From: Pseudomonas sp. Seg1
GTDB lineage: Bacteria; Pseudomonadota; Gammaproteobacteria; Pseudomonadales; Pseudomonadaceae
NCBI RefSeq assembly: GCF_018326005.1
Contig: NZ_AP021903.1
Location: 3,877,501-3,941,500 of the forward strand
Length of the DNA stretch: 64,000 nucleotides
Direction: 5' to 3'
In this document: piece after piece, positions 7,317 through 16,121 of the stretch
Numbering within the stretch: position 1 is the first letter of the stretch
Layout of the letters: each line of letters begins with the position of its first letter
Notes under the pieces: generated by a model
What the model was told of the DNA's origin: nothing
The model's input: only the letters and a program-made list of their open reading frames with translations
Databases searched by the model: none
Program-made: the position numbers and the translations under genes

Positions 7317-10300
7317 AGATTCTCGCCATTCGGCTGAAAAACCTCGCCTCGCTGGCGGGCCCGTTCGAGATCGATTTCACCGCCGAGCCGCTGGCCAGCG
7401 CCGGTCTGTTCGCGATTACCGGCCCGACCGGCGCCGGTAAAAGCACCCTGCTCGACGCCTTGTGCCTGGCGCTGTTCGGCGCGGTTCCACGCCTGAACAA
7501 CACGGGCCGCGATGCCAAGGTGCCGGATGCCGACGGCGAAATCGCCACCGGCGACCCACGCACGCTACTCCGTCGAGGCACGGGTGAAGGCTACGCAGAA
7601 GTCGATTTCGTCGGTGTCGACGGCCGTCGCTATCGCGCACGTTGGGAAGCCAACCGCGCCCGCGAGAAGGCCGGCGGCAAGTTGCAGGCCAGCCGTCAGA
7701 GCCTGCGCGACATCGATCAGGATCAACTGCTCGCCAGCCAGAAAGGCGAATACAAGACGCAACTGGAAGCCGCGCTGGGTCTGAATTTCGAACAATTCAC
7801 CCGCGCCGTGCTTCTTGCCCAAAGTGAGTTCAGTGCGTTCCTCAAGGCTGATGACAACGACCGCAGCGAACTGCTGGAAAAACTCACCGACACTGCGTTG
7901 TACACCCGTCTCGGCCGTCGTGCTTTCGACAAGACCAAAGAAGCCCGCGAGGCGCACAAGCTGTTGCAGGATCAGGCGACCGGCGTCACTCCGCTGGCCC
8001 CTGAAGCCCGCGCCGAACTGGATGAGCGTTTCAATGCAGCGCAGCAACAGCTGAAACTGCAACAGGCGCAACTCAAGCAGCTTGAGCAGCAGCACGGCTG
8101 GCTCAAGGATCTGCGCCAGTTGCAGGACGCGCAGCAAGCGGCAGCCGAACAACTGCGCAGTGCCCGACAGCAGTGGGAAAGTCTGGCCGGTGAACGGGTC
8201 AAACTGACGCGACTGGAGCAGCTCGGCCCGCAACGGCACCAGTTCGCCCGCAAGACTGAACTCGACGCGCTCTTGTCCCCGTTGGCCGCACAGATTGCCG
8301 CGCACACGCAGCAACTCGCCGAGCTGACCGAGCACCAGACACTGCTGGAGCAAAACCTCGACGCTGCGAAAGTCGCCCTGAGCGACGCTCAACAAAAGCA
8401 AAGCGAAAGTGCAGCGTTGTTGCGTCAGGCTTTTGAAGAGCAAAGCACCCTCGCCCGTCTGGCCAAAGACACGGCCCAGAGCAGCGAAGCGAAACACAAC
8501 GCGGAGCAAGCCTGCAGCCAGGGTCAGAGCGCCATTCAAGCCTTGCTGGACAAGCAGACCCAGGTCGCCGAACGCCTGCAACGCATTGCCGCCGGACTTG
8601 AGCAAAGCGCTCATCTCGCGCCGCTGAGCGATGCATGGAATGCCTACCGCGATCGCCTGCAACAGCTGATGCTGATCGGCAATCGCTTGAGCAAGGGCCA
8701 GACAGAACTGGCTTCGCTCGAAGAAAACGCCACTCGCAGCGCCGAAGCATTCGCGACACAAAAGCAGCAGCTGGAAGTGTTGTTCAAAGAGGCTGGCGCC
8801 GAGCCGGATGCCGTTGCCGAGCAGATCGGCATCCTCGGCAACCTGTTGCAGGACAATCGCAAACAGTTGCGTGCCATTGAAGACCTGTCGCGGCTGTGGG
8901 CTACGCGGCAGGATCTGGACAAACGCGGCGCCGAGCTGCAACAGCGTCAGCTCAACGCTCAGCAGGAGCGCGAGCGCCTGACTCAAGACGGCGTTAAAAC
9001 CAAGGCCGAACTGACCATCGCCGAGCAAACTCTCACGGTTACCCGCGAACTGCTTGAGCGTCAGCGTCTGGCCCGCAGTGCCAGTGTCGAGGAGTTGCGC
9101 GCGCAGTTGCAGGACGACCAGCCGTGCCCGGTCTGCGGCAGCAACGAACATCCGTACCACCAGCCCGAGGCGCTGTGGCAAAGCCTTGGCAAACACGATG
9201 AAAGCGAGCAGGCCAACGCCCAGCGAGTGGTCGATCAGCTCAAGGAAAAACTCACGGAACTGCGCGCCGAAGTGGTTGGCGTCATCGCTCAGCAGAAAGA
9301 ACTGCTGCAACAGCAGGAGCATTTGGCGAATCAGCAGCAGGCGTTGGCACCAAGCCTCGACGCTCATCCGCAAACCGTGCAACTGATGAATCAGGACGCC
9401 GACAAGCGCGACGCCTGGCTCACCCGGCAGAACGAGCAGTTACACCAGAGCATCACTCAGGACGAACAACGCCAAAGCGCCCTGCTCACCTTGCAGCAGG
9501 ATGCCGCGCGGCTGACCCAGCAACTGCGTCAGGCCGAAACCGCGCATCAGCAAGCGGCGCAGCATCTGAGCAACCAACAGCGCGAGCTGAACAGCGACCG
9601 GCAGCGGCTTGAAGAAGAACTCAGCGCGTTCGCCAGTCTGCTGCCAGCGGACACTCTTGAGGCCTTGCGTGTAGAGCCTGCGGCAACGTTCATGCAACTC
9701 GACCGACAGATCGCCGAGCGCCTTGAGCAAGTCGATCAGCAAAAGGAAGAGCTGGCCGAACAGCAACAACGTCAGCAGACGTTGGAGAAAGAACAGGATC
9801 GTCAGCAGAGCCGCGTGCAACAGTCGCAAGCCGCCGAACAGCAGTTCAATGCGCTGGCCGAGCAACAGCGGGCCTGTCAGGAAAAACTCGCGCAACTGCT
9901 CGGCGAGCACAGCAGCGCCGAGCGCTGGCAGCAGCAACTGGAACAGGCCGTGGAGCAGGCGCGTCACGCAGAAACCACGACTGCCCAGGAACTGCAAAAC
10001 GTGCGCACGCAACTTGTGCAGATCGCTGCCGAGCTCAAGGCGCAGCAGGAACGCTTGCAGGCGCTGGACACTGAAGACAAGGATCTGGCCGGCAAGATTG
10101 CCGACTGGCGCGCCCGTCACCCCGAACTGGACGACGGCGGCCTCGAAGAGCTGTTGCGCGTCGACGACGGGCAACTCACTGAACTGCGCCAACGCCTGCA
10201 ACTCAATGAAAAAGCCATCGAACAGGCGAATGTTCTGTTGCAGGAGCGTGAGCAGCGCTTGCTCGATCATCAGGCCCAGCACAACGGCAATCTCGACGCC

Positions 10301-10954
10301 GAACAACTGGCCAGCGCCCTTGCCGACCTGCAAAACCAGTTCAACGTCAGTGAGCAGCAATGCGCCGAACTGCGTGCCGAACAGGCTGAAGACCAGCGTC
10401 GGCAGAACGCCAATCAGGCGCTGGCGCAGCAGATCGCCGACGCCTATGCCGAATACCAGCGCTGGGCACGCCTGAGCGCATTGATCGGTTCGGCGACTGG
10501 CGACACATTCCGCAAGATCGCCCAGGCCTACAACCTCGACTTGCTGGTGCACCACGCCAACGTGCAGTTGCGTCAACTGGTCAAGCGCTACCGTTTGAAG
10601 CGCGGCGGCAGCATGTTGGGGCTGTTGGTGATGGACACGGAAATGGGCGACGAACTGCGCTCGGTGCATTCACTGTCCGGCGGCGAGACGTTCCTGGTGT
10701 CGTTGGCTCTGGCGTTGGGCCTGGCATCGATGGCATCGAGCACGCTGAAAATCGAATCGCTGTTCATCGACGAAGGCTTCGGCAGCCTCGACCCGGAATC
10801 CCTGCAACTGGCGATGGACGCCCTCGATGGCTTGCAGGCGCAGGGTCGCAAGGTCGCGGTGATTTCCCACGTACAGGAAATGCACGAAAGGATCCCGGTG
10901 CAGATTCAGGTGCAGCGTCAGGGCAATGGTTTGAGCACATTGGAGGTGAAATGA
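7313..10954 (+). CDS. sbcC: Exonuclease SbcCD subunit C (SMC-like ATPase)
   Basis: A 1213-residue Rad50-like protein. Walker A GPTGAGKST is at residues 37-45; long Gln/Glu-rich coiled coils flank a zinc hook CPVCGS near residues 604-609; the C-terminal half holds the signature LSGGE (about 1120) and Walker B LFIDEGFGSLD (about 1150). Two molecules pair through the hook and drive the SbcD nuclease. It overlaps sbcD and the following GST gene by four bases each, so all three are translationally coupled. The very high Gln content of the coils is usual in pseudomonads. Confidence 0.97.
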   Translation: MKILAIRLKNLASLAGPFEIDFTAEPLASAGLFAITGPTGAGKSTLLDALCLALFGAVPRLNNTGRDAKVPDADGEIATGDPRTLLRRGTGEGYAEVDFVGVDGRRYRARWEANRAREKAGGKLQASRQSLRDIDQDQLLASQKGEYKTQLEAALGLNFEQFTRAVLLAQSEFSAFLKADDNDRSELLEKLTDTALYTRLGRRAFDKTKEAREAHKLLQDQATGVTPLAPEARAELDERFNAAQQQLKLQQAQLKQLEQQHGWLKDLRQLQDAQQAAAEQLRSARQQWESLAGERVKLTRLEQLGPQRHQFARKTELDALLSPLAAQIAAHTQQLAELTEHQTLLEQNLDAAKVALSDAQQKQSESAALLRQAFEEQSTLARLAKDTAQSSEAKHNAEQACSQGQSAIQALLDKQTQVAERLQRIAAGLEQSAHLAPLSDAWNAYRDRLQQLMLIGNRLSKGQTELASLEENATRSAEAFATQKQQLEVLFKEAGAEPDAVAEQIGILGNLLQDNRKQLRAIEDLSRLWATRQDLDKRGAELQQRQLNAQQERERLTQDGVKTKAELTIAEQTLTVTRELLERQRLARSASVEELRAQLQDDQPCPVCGSNEHPYHQPEALWQSLGKHDESEQANAQRVVDQLKEKLTELRAEVVGVIAQQKELLQQQEHLANQQQALAPSLDAHPQTVQLMNQDADKRDAWLTRQNEQLHQSITQDEQRQSALLTLQQDAARLTQQLRQAETAHQQAAQHLSNQQRELNSDRQRLEEELSAFASLLPADTLEALRVEPAATFMQLDRQIAERLEQVDQQKEELAEQQQRQQTLEKEQDRQQSRVQQSQAAEQQFNALAEQQRACQEKLAQLLGEHSSAERWQQQLEQAVEQARHAETTTAQELQNVRTQLVQIAAELKAQQERLQALDTEDKDLAGKIADWRARHPELDDGGLEELLRVDDGQLTELRQRLQLNEKAIEQANVLLQEREQRLLDHQAQHNGNLDAEQLASALADLQNQFNVSEQQCAELRAEQAEDQRRQNANQALAQQIADAYAEYQRWARLSALIGSATGDTFRKIAQAYNLDLLVHHANVQLRQLVKRYRLKRGGSMLGLLVMDTEMGDELRSVHSLSGGETFLVSLALALGLASMASSTLKIESLFIDEGFGSLDPESLQLAMDALDGLQAQGRKVAVISHVQEMHERIPVQIQVQRQGNGLSTLEVK

Positions 10955-11535
10955 ACACGCTGTACTCCTTCCGCCGTTGCCCGTACGCGATGCGTGCGCG
11001 GATGGCGCTGCGTTATTCGGGCGTGGCGGTGAACATTGTTGAGGTCAGCCTCAAGGCCAAACCGGCCGAGATGCTAGCGATCTCGCCCAAAGGCACGGTA
11101 CCGGTGCTGGATGCCGGTGGTCTTGTGATTGATGAGAGCCTGGAGATCATGCGCTGGGCGCTGGCGCAGAATGATCCGCAGGGATGGTTGCTTGACGGGG
11201 ATTCACGAATTGCCGACTTGATCGAAGCGAATGATCAGGGGTTCAAGGTGCAGTTGAATCGCTATAAATATGCCGAGCGCTATCCAGAGCAACCGATGGA
11301 GGTTTATCGGGCCGAGGGCGCGGTGTATTTGCAGAAGCTGGAAGAACTGCTGACAGATCGCGATTACTTGCTGGCGGATCACCCGAGCCTGGCGGATATC
11401 GCCTTGCTGCCGTTCGTACGTCAGTTCGCCCATGTTGATCGCGAGTGGTTTGCGCAGACGCCTTTCGTACGATTACAGGCTTGGTTACAACACTTTCTAG
11501 AATCCGACCTCTTCACCTCGATCATGAAGAAGTAG
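10951..11535 (+). CDS. Glutathione S-transferase family protein
   Basis: A 194-residue protein with an N-terminal thioredoxin-like domain (LYSFRRCPYAMRARMAL) and the conserved KGTVPVLD strand at about residues 48-56, followed by a helical C-terminal domain. The CPYA near residue 10 resembles the Cys-type active site of omega/beta-like GSTs and glutaredoxins. It overlaps sbcC by ATGA and is probably co-transcribed with sbcDC. Substrate unknown; the link to DNA repair is positional only. Confidence 0.9.
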   Translation: MNTLYSFRRCPYAMRARMALRYSGVAVNIVEVSLKAKPAEMLAISPKGTVPVLDAGGLVIDESLEIMRWALAQNDPQGWLLDGDSRIADLIEANDQGFKVQLNRYKYAERYPEQPMEVYRAEGAVYLQKLEELLTDRDYLLADHPSLADIALLPFVRQFAHVDREWFAQTPFVRLQAWLQHFLESDLFTSIMKK

Positions 11536-11564
11536 CACCATTTCTCCTGCACAGGGTAAACCCT

Positions 11565-11695
11565 GTGGTGAGGGGATTTATCCCCGATGGGCTGCGAAGC
11601 GGCCCTGAATTCAGATGCCCCGGTGAGTCAGATTAATCTGGTTTGCTGGTTTTGGGGCTGCTTCGCAGCCCATCGGGGATAAATCCCCTCGCCAC
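11565..11695. repeat. Large inverted repeat after the GST gene
   Basis: The arm GGGGATTTATCCCCGATGGG plus GCTGCGAAGC (11571-11600) reappears inverted at 11660-11690, with about 60 bases between. Each arm also contains its own small palindrome. This is a dispersed intergenic repeat type of pseudomonads, different from the REP types elsewhere in the window. It may end transcription of the GST operon. Confidence 0.75.
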
Positions 11696-11738
11696 AAATG
11701 AGTACTTCTTCAGAATGGGTGTTCAGCCCGTTATTGGG

Positions 11739-11996
11739 TTACGCCAGCGCATCGCACATACCCAACGCCGAGCAATCCACTTCAAACGGCCCGAGGAAAT
11801 CGACCGAGACCTTTGCCGGTGGATTACCGGCCAGCAGCCCCAGCGTATTTGCCCGCTCAATGTTGTGCGCAATGTTGTGGTTGGCCTCTATGGCCCGGGC
11901 CAATGCACCGACCGAGCCTTGACCAATCCCCAGTAATGAAGCGCCATTGGTGATTAATGCCAGACCGGCAATCACCCAGAGTCTGTAGCCTTTCAT
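11739..11996 (-). CDS. Small membrane or exported protein
   Basis: An 85-residue protein. Residues 5-25 (RLWVIAGLALITNGASLLGI) form one hydrophobic segment, either a membrane anchor or an uncleaved signal. The rest is neutral with two Cys near the C terminus (VDCSALGMC). The start at 11996 overlaps the stop of the gene at 12205 by ATGA, so the two are one unit. No family recognised. Confidence 0.6.
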   Translation of the reverse strand: MKGYRLWVIAGLALITNGASLLGIGQGSVGALARAIEANHNIAHNIERANTLGLLAGNPPAKVSVDFLGPFEVDCSALGMCDALA

Positions 11997-12205
11997 GCTC
12001 CGCCGACTCCTGCGAGTTCAGTCCTATCAACCATCACGCTGTGCGAACGGTGTTCAAACTGGATGCCGGGGTTTGCGACTTGAATCGGCGCTTCGAAGGT
12101 GTGTTCCAGTTGCGATGAGATGCTGACGACGAGCACCAGAGCCAGGTAAAGACCGATGGCCAGGTAGGCGCCGAATTTGGCAGAAGAGATGATTGCGCTG
12201 GCCAT
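11993..12205 (-). CDS. Small single-pass membrane protein
   Basis: From the ATG at 12205 (MASAIISSAKFG) this gives 70 residues. A GGAGA ribosome site lies seven bases before this ATG, so the upstream ATG at 12223 is unlikely. One membrane segment (about residues 11-30, LAIGLYLALVLVVSIS) is followed by a short polar tail. Coupled by ATGA to the next small gene. Function unknown; a two-peptide membrane unit. Confidence 0.6.
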   Translation of the reverse strand: MASAIISSAKFGAYLAIGLYLALVLVVSISSQLEHTFEAPIQVANPGIQFEHRSHSVMVDRTELAGVGGA

Positions 12206-12366
12206 GGTGTTCTCCGTGGGCATGTTTCGATGGCCACAGAATCGATCAAAAAACTTCAGCTAACCACTCAGCGTTTCCCATAGTAACCATCAGCTTCGTT
12301 GATTATTTAGCCAGTCTATTTGCGAGTTTGAAGAAACCTATCGTGCCGCGAAAAACACACGCAAAC

Positions 12367-12541
12367 GTGTAGGAGCTGCCGAAGGCTGCGATCTGATCGT
12401 TCCCATGCTCAGCATGGGAATGCCTCTTGGGACGCTCTGCGTCCAGTGACGCGGAGCGTCACGGGCTGCGTTCCCACGCAGAGCATGGGAACGATCCCAA
12501 GGGCAAGATCAAGACTGCAGCCTTCGGCAGCTCCTATAGGG
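12367..12541. repeat. Nested palindromes
   Basis: An outer inverted pair (TAGGAGCTGCCGAAGGCTGC and GCAGCCTTCGGCAGCTCCTA) encloses GATCGTTCCCATGCTC, its inverted copy GAGCATGGGAACGATC, and GACGCGGAGCGTC-type short palindromes. The inner type recurs at 30833-30955. It fills most of the gap between the genes at 12205 and 12562. Confidence 0.75.
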
Positions 12542-12561
12542 AGTCGCGCGAGGCGGGAATT

Positions 12562-12741
12562 TCAGTGTTGGGCTTTGTGATCCAGGGCGGCGTAGAAGTT
12601 GGCGCTCTGTTGCAGGTATTTCTGGGTGTAGCTCTGGGTGTGGGATTTTTTGCTGTTGATTTCAACGTTGGCGCTGGCTGGCAGAACCACGGTGGCGGAG
12701 ATGGCGGAAGCGGCGATAACGGAGAAGAGATTGAAGTTCAT
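12562..12741 (-). CDS. Small secreted protein
   Basis: A 59-residue precursor starting at the ATG at 12741 (MNFNLFSVIAASA). It has a clear signal peptide ending near LPASA, leaving a mature peptide of about 35 residues rich in Ser, Gln and Tyr (KKSHTQSYTQKYLQQSANF). GAGGG lies upstream of the ATG. An in-frame ATG at 12795 would put polar residues before the signal and is rejected. Periplasmic; function unknown. Confidence 0.6.
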   Translation of the reverse strand: MNFNLFSVIAASAISATVVLPASANVEINSKKSHTQSYTQKYLQQSANFYAALDHKAQH

Positions 12742-12869
12742 GGCGGTAACCCTCGTGTTCGGTTGGCTTGCTTGCCCGGTTGGGCCGTGGAGCAAACTTA
12801 ACGCTCGAGGGTTGATCGCTTGAAATGCTTTGTAGCATTAGCAGTTATCAGCGCGATTAATACAAAGAG

Positions 12870-12894
12870 ACAGGCCCCGTAAACCGGGGCCTGT
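12870..12894 (-). terminator. Terminator hairpin after the lactonase gene
   Basis: ACAGGCCCCG and CGGGGCCTGT form a perfect 10-base stem with a 5-base loop, four bases after the lactonase stop. The T-run on the minus strand is weak (CTCTTTG). Confidence 0.7.
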
Positions 12895-12897
12895 GGC

Positions 12898-14073
12898 TTA
12901 TTGTCGCACTAGAAACTTGAGGTCGCTCGGGGCATCCATCGGCAGTTTCTGCACGGTTTTGCCGAGCAGACCGGTCTTGCCATCGCGTTCGACGACGACA
13001 ATTTCGTTGCTTTTCTGGTTGGCGATCAGCAGGAATCTGCCACTCGGATCGAGGCTGAATTCGCGCGGGTGATCACCTTCCACCGCACGTTTTTGCAGCT
13101 CTTTGAGCTGGCCGGTCGCCGGATCAATGCTGAACACCAGCAGTTGATTAGCGGTGCCACGGTTGCTGACGTAGAGGAATTTGCCGTCAGCGGAAGCATG
13201 CAGCGCCGCCCCGGCCTTGTCCGATGTCGGTTGGCCAGCGGCCAGATCGACCAGTTGCGTCTGGGTCAGCACGCCGTCGTTGTAGTCGAACACCGCAACC
13301 TGCGCGCTCATTTCCATGGTCAGCCAGGCGTGTTTGCCGTCAGCGCTGAACAGCAGATGACGCGGGCCACTGCCGGCAGGCAAAGTCACCGAGGCGGTTT
13401 TGGCCGGGGTCAGCGGCAAGTCAGGATTGGCTTTCGGGTCGAATTTGTAGATGAAGACCTTGTCCGCCCCCAGGTCGTTGGAGAACACATAGCGGCCGTC
13501 CGGCGAAGATACCGTCGAGTGCACGTGGTTCGAGGCCTGACGCTCGGGATTGACCCGGCTCGCCGGGTGCGCGCTCATCTGCACCACCGGTTTCAACTTG
13601 CCGTCGGCGCCGACCGGCAACACCGCCAGCGTTCCGCCCGGATCTTCCATCACCGAATAGTTGCTGACGAACAGATGGCTGGCGTCCGCGCTGAGGCTCG
13701 AATGGGTGGGTTCGTTACCCAGGCTTTGCACTTGATTGATCAGGCTCAACGCGTGGGTCTTCGGATCGATCGCATAGCTGCTGACGCGACCGACCGGGTC
13801 TTTCTGGCCAGGGCCATTTTCATTGACCACGAACAGGCGTTTCTGGTCTTTGGAGAGGGTCAGCCACGACGGGTTTTCACTCTTGATCACTTGCAGCGGT
13901 TTGGTGGCGATCTGGCCGGTGACGCTGTCGAAGTTCATTCGATAGATGCCCTGGCTGGTGCCTGCGGTGTAAGAGCCGACCAGCAGCTGGAAGTTTTCCG
14001 CGCTGGCGCTGGAAAGGCCCATCGCGCCGACGCTGCCGGCCATCAGCAGCGGCCAGAATTTACGCATTTTCAT
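12898..14073 (-). CDS. Lactonase family beta-propeller protein (Pgl-like, exported)
   Basis: About 391 residues with an N-terminal signal peptide (FWPLLMAGSVGAMGLSSASA) and a seven-bladed propeller pattern. Family motifs include LLVGSYTAGTSQGIY, NENGPG, SNYS, VHSTVSSPDGRYVFSNDLG, GSGPRHLLFS and ISxx-type repeats. Members open sugar lactones such as 6-phosphogluconolactone, but an exported form more likely acts on a non-phosphorylated lactone. The start at 14073 is chosen because GAGG lies nine bases upstream; ATGs at 14067, 14082 and 14088 are alternatives. The start overlaps the end of the gene at 14350. It lies next to the pentonate cluster and could serve it, but this is a guess. Confidence 0.85.
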   Translation of the reverse strand: MKMRKFWPLLMAGSVGAMGLSSASAENFQLLVGSYTAGTSQGIYRMNFDSVTGQIATKPLQVIKSENPSWLTLSKDQKRLFVVNENGPGQKDPVGRVSSYAIDPKTHALSLINQVQSLGNEPTHSSLSADASHLFVSNYSVMEDPGGTLAVLPVGADGKLKPVVQMSAHPASRVNPERQASNHVHSTVSSPDGRYVFSNDLGADKVFIYKFDPKANPDLPLTPAKTASVTLPAGSGPRHLLFSADGKHAWLTMEMSAQVAVFDYNDGVLTQTQLVDLAAGQPTSDKAGAALHASADGKFLYVSNRGTANQLLVFSIDPATGQLKELQKRAVEGDHPREFSLDPSGRFLLIANQKSNEIVVVERDGKTGLLGKTVQKLPMDAPSDLKFLVRQ

Positions 14074-14350
14074 CGGTTTCATCCTCATCGTCGCTGCCGC
14101 CGAAGGCTTCGCTGCAGACCAAGCGGTGCTCACCGGAATCACCAACGATCAACCAGCTTTGCAGGTCATTATCAAAGGTTGCTGCTGCGACCTGCGCCGG
14201 CGTGAACTCCCAGTGCTTGGCCGCTCGGCCATCCATGCATTCGATGTGCAGGTTGTCGTCTTCGTCGAGAGAAAATTCGAAGGCATGCAAGCCGTCGATT
14301 TCGACCATATCGGAGTGTTCGAGGACGTCGAGAAGGGTTTGGGCAGTCAT
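14060..14350 (-). CDS. Small acidic conserved protein (possibly DUF5629)
   Basis: A 96-residue acidic cytoplasmic protein (starts MTAQTLLDVLEHSDMVEIDG; ends in an Asp/Glu-rich tail GGSDDEDETDENA). It looks like a small Pseudomonas-restricted family that I associate with DUF5629, though I am not certain of the number. Its end overlaps the lactonase start by 14 bases, which suggests coupling. No catalytic motif is visible. Confidence 0.65.
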   Translation of the reverse strand: MTAQTLLDVLEHSDMVEIDGLHAFEFSLDEDDNLHIECMDGRAAKHWEFTPAQVAAATFDNDLQSWLIVGDSGEHRLVCSEAFGGSDDEDETDENA

Positions 14351-14409
14351 GGCAAACAGTCTTTCTAGGGGGGAAAGGGCCAATGATAGCTCATTGGCGA
14401 CGCAGAACC

Positions 14410-14519
14410 CCTGTGGGAGCTGCGGTGCGACGATTCGACTTGCCAGCGATAGCAATCTGTCTGACACATCAATGTTGGATGTGCCGCAGTCATCGCTGGC
14501 AAGCCAGCTCCCACAGGGG
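14410..14519. repeat. REP pair, type A
   Basis: Two inverted REP units of the GGGAGCTGGCTTGCCAGC type, the left one diverged, with a centre related to the CATTCAACATTGATGT motif seen in the other pairs. Confidence 0.9.
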
Positions 14520-14531
14520 ATTGGGGTTGCT

Positions 14532-16112
14532 TTAAATGGCGTCGCGCGATGGCTTGCCGTCGACCAGTCGCTGGATGCGCAACGGGTTGGCATTCTTCAG
14601 CGGCTCGGGCAGCAAGCTGTCCGGGTAGTTCTGGAAGCACACCGGGCGCAGGAAGCGATCAATGGCGAGCGTGCCGACGGAGGTGCCGCGCGCATCGGAC
14701 GTCGCCGGATACGGCCCACCGTGCACCATCGAATCGCACACTTCAACGCCAGTCGGATAGCCGTTGAGCAGGATCCGCCCGACCTTCTGTTCCAGCAGCG
14801 GTGTCAGTTCCGGGAAGCGTTCGAAGTCCGCCTGCTCGCCGATAATCGTCGCGGTGAGTTGGCCGTGCAGCCCCAGCAACGCCGCGCTGAGTTGCGCCTT
14901 GTCCGCGACTTCGACAATCACCGTGGTCGGGCCGAAGACTTCTTCCTGCAGCACTTCATCGCCTTCGATCAACAGGCTTGCATCAGCCTTGAACAATTGC
15001 GGCTGCGCCTGATTGCCCTGCTGTGGATTGCCGGCCAGATGCTCGACGCCAGGATGCGCCAGCAGCTTCTGCAAACCTTTGCCGTAGCCGCCGAGGGTGC
15101 CAGCGTTGAGCATGGTTTGCGCCGGTTGATCGCCAATCAGCCCGGCAACCTGCTGCACGAACGCGCTGAACTGCGGCGAGCGGATCCCGATGACCAAGCC
15201 CGGATTGGTACAGAACTGACCACAGCCCTGCACCACCGACGCGGTGAGATCGCGGGCAACGGTTTCCGAGCGCTCGGCCAGCGCCTGCGGCAGAACGATC
15301 ACCGGATTGATGCTCGACATCTCGGCGAACACCGGGATCGGTTGCGGGCGTGCCGCCGCCATGTCGCACAAGGCACGCCCGCCCTTGAGCGAGCCAGTGA
15401 AGCCGACAGCCTGGATCGCCGGATGTTTGACCAGCCATTCACCGACGCCGCCGCCATAAACCATGTTGAATACGCCGGCGGGCATCGCGGTTTTTTCCGC
15501 CGCACGAATCAGCGCATCGGCGACCAGTTCCGCTGTCGCCATATGGCCGCTGTGTGCCTTGAACACCACCGGGCAACCGGCGGCCAGGGCCGACGCGGTG
15601 TCACCGCCAGCGGTGGAAAATGCCAGCGGAAAGTTGCTGGCGCCGAACACCGCTACCGGGCCGAGGCCGATGCGGTACTGGCGCAAATCGGGACGCGGCA
15701 ACGGTTGACGATCCGGCAGCGGCAGATCGATCCGCGCCCCATAAAAATCACCACGGCGCAGCACTTTGGCGAACAGGCGCATCTGCCCGCTGGTACGCCC
15801 GCGTTCACCTTGAATACGCCCGGCTGGCAATGCCGTTTCGCGGCAGACCACGGCAACGAAGTCATCGCCGAGTGCGTCCAGTTCATCGGCAATCGCATCG
15901 AGAAACTGTGCGCGGCGTTCAGCGCTGAGGCTGCGATAAGCCGGGTACGCGGCAGCGGCGGCTTTGGCGGCGGCGTCGACTTCCTGCTCCGTGGCCTGGA
16001 TGAAATCGTGAGGCAATTGCTCGCCCGTCGTTGCATCGACGGATTGCAGTTTGACGTCGCCAGCTGCGCTACGCTGCCCGCCGATGTAGTTGTGACCGAG
16101 AATCTGAGTCAT
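14532..16112 (-). CDS. Alpha-ketoglutarate semialdehyde dehydrogenase
   Basis: A 526-residue aldehyde dehydrogenase that oxidises 2,5-dioxopentanoate to 2-oxoglutarate with NAD(P). Catalytic residues are Glu264 (VFAEMSS) and Cys301 (CGQFCTNPGL); the nucleotide-binding FTGS is at 238-241. Length and the absence of the usual LELGGK motif (here FAEMSSINPV) mark the KGSADH branch rather than common ALDHs. A strong AAGGAG site precedes the ATG at 16112. Nine bases separate it from the AraD1 gene, so it ends the minus-strand pentonate operon. Confidence 0.92.
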   Translation of the reverse strand: MTQILGHNYIGGQRSAAGDVKLQSVDATTGEQLPHDFIQATEQEVDAAAKAAAAAYPAYRSLSAERRAQFLDAIADELDALGDDFVAVVCRETALPAGRIQGERGRTSGQMRLFAKVLRRGDFYGARIDLPLPDRQPLPRPDLRQYRIGLGPVAVFGASNFPLAFSTAGGDTASALAAGCPVVFKAHSGHMATAELVADALIRAAEKTAMPAGVFNMVYGGGVGEWLVKHPAIQAVGFTGSLKGGRALCDMAAARPQPIPVFAEMSSINPVIVLPQALAERSETVARDLTASVVQGCGQFCTNPGLVIGIRSPQFSAFVQQVAGLIGDQPAQTMLNAGTLGGYGKGLQKLLAHPGVEHLAGNPQQGNQAQPQLFKADASLLIEGDEVLQEEVFGPTTVIVEVADKAQLSAALLGLHGQLTATIIGEQADFERFPELTPLLEQKVGRILLNGYPTGVEVCDSMVHGGPYPATSDARGTSVGTLAIDRFLRPVCFQNYPDSLLPEPLKNANPLRIQRLVDGKPSRDAI

Positions 16113-16121
16113 GGGATCTCC

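Noticed and set aside
7565..9382. A 605-codon open frame antisense to sbcC
   Set aside because: It mirrors the Gln/Leu-rich coiled coil of sbcC; its own translation is a Leu/Gln-rich shadow without motif.
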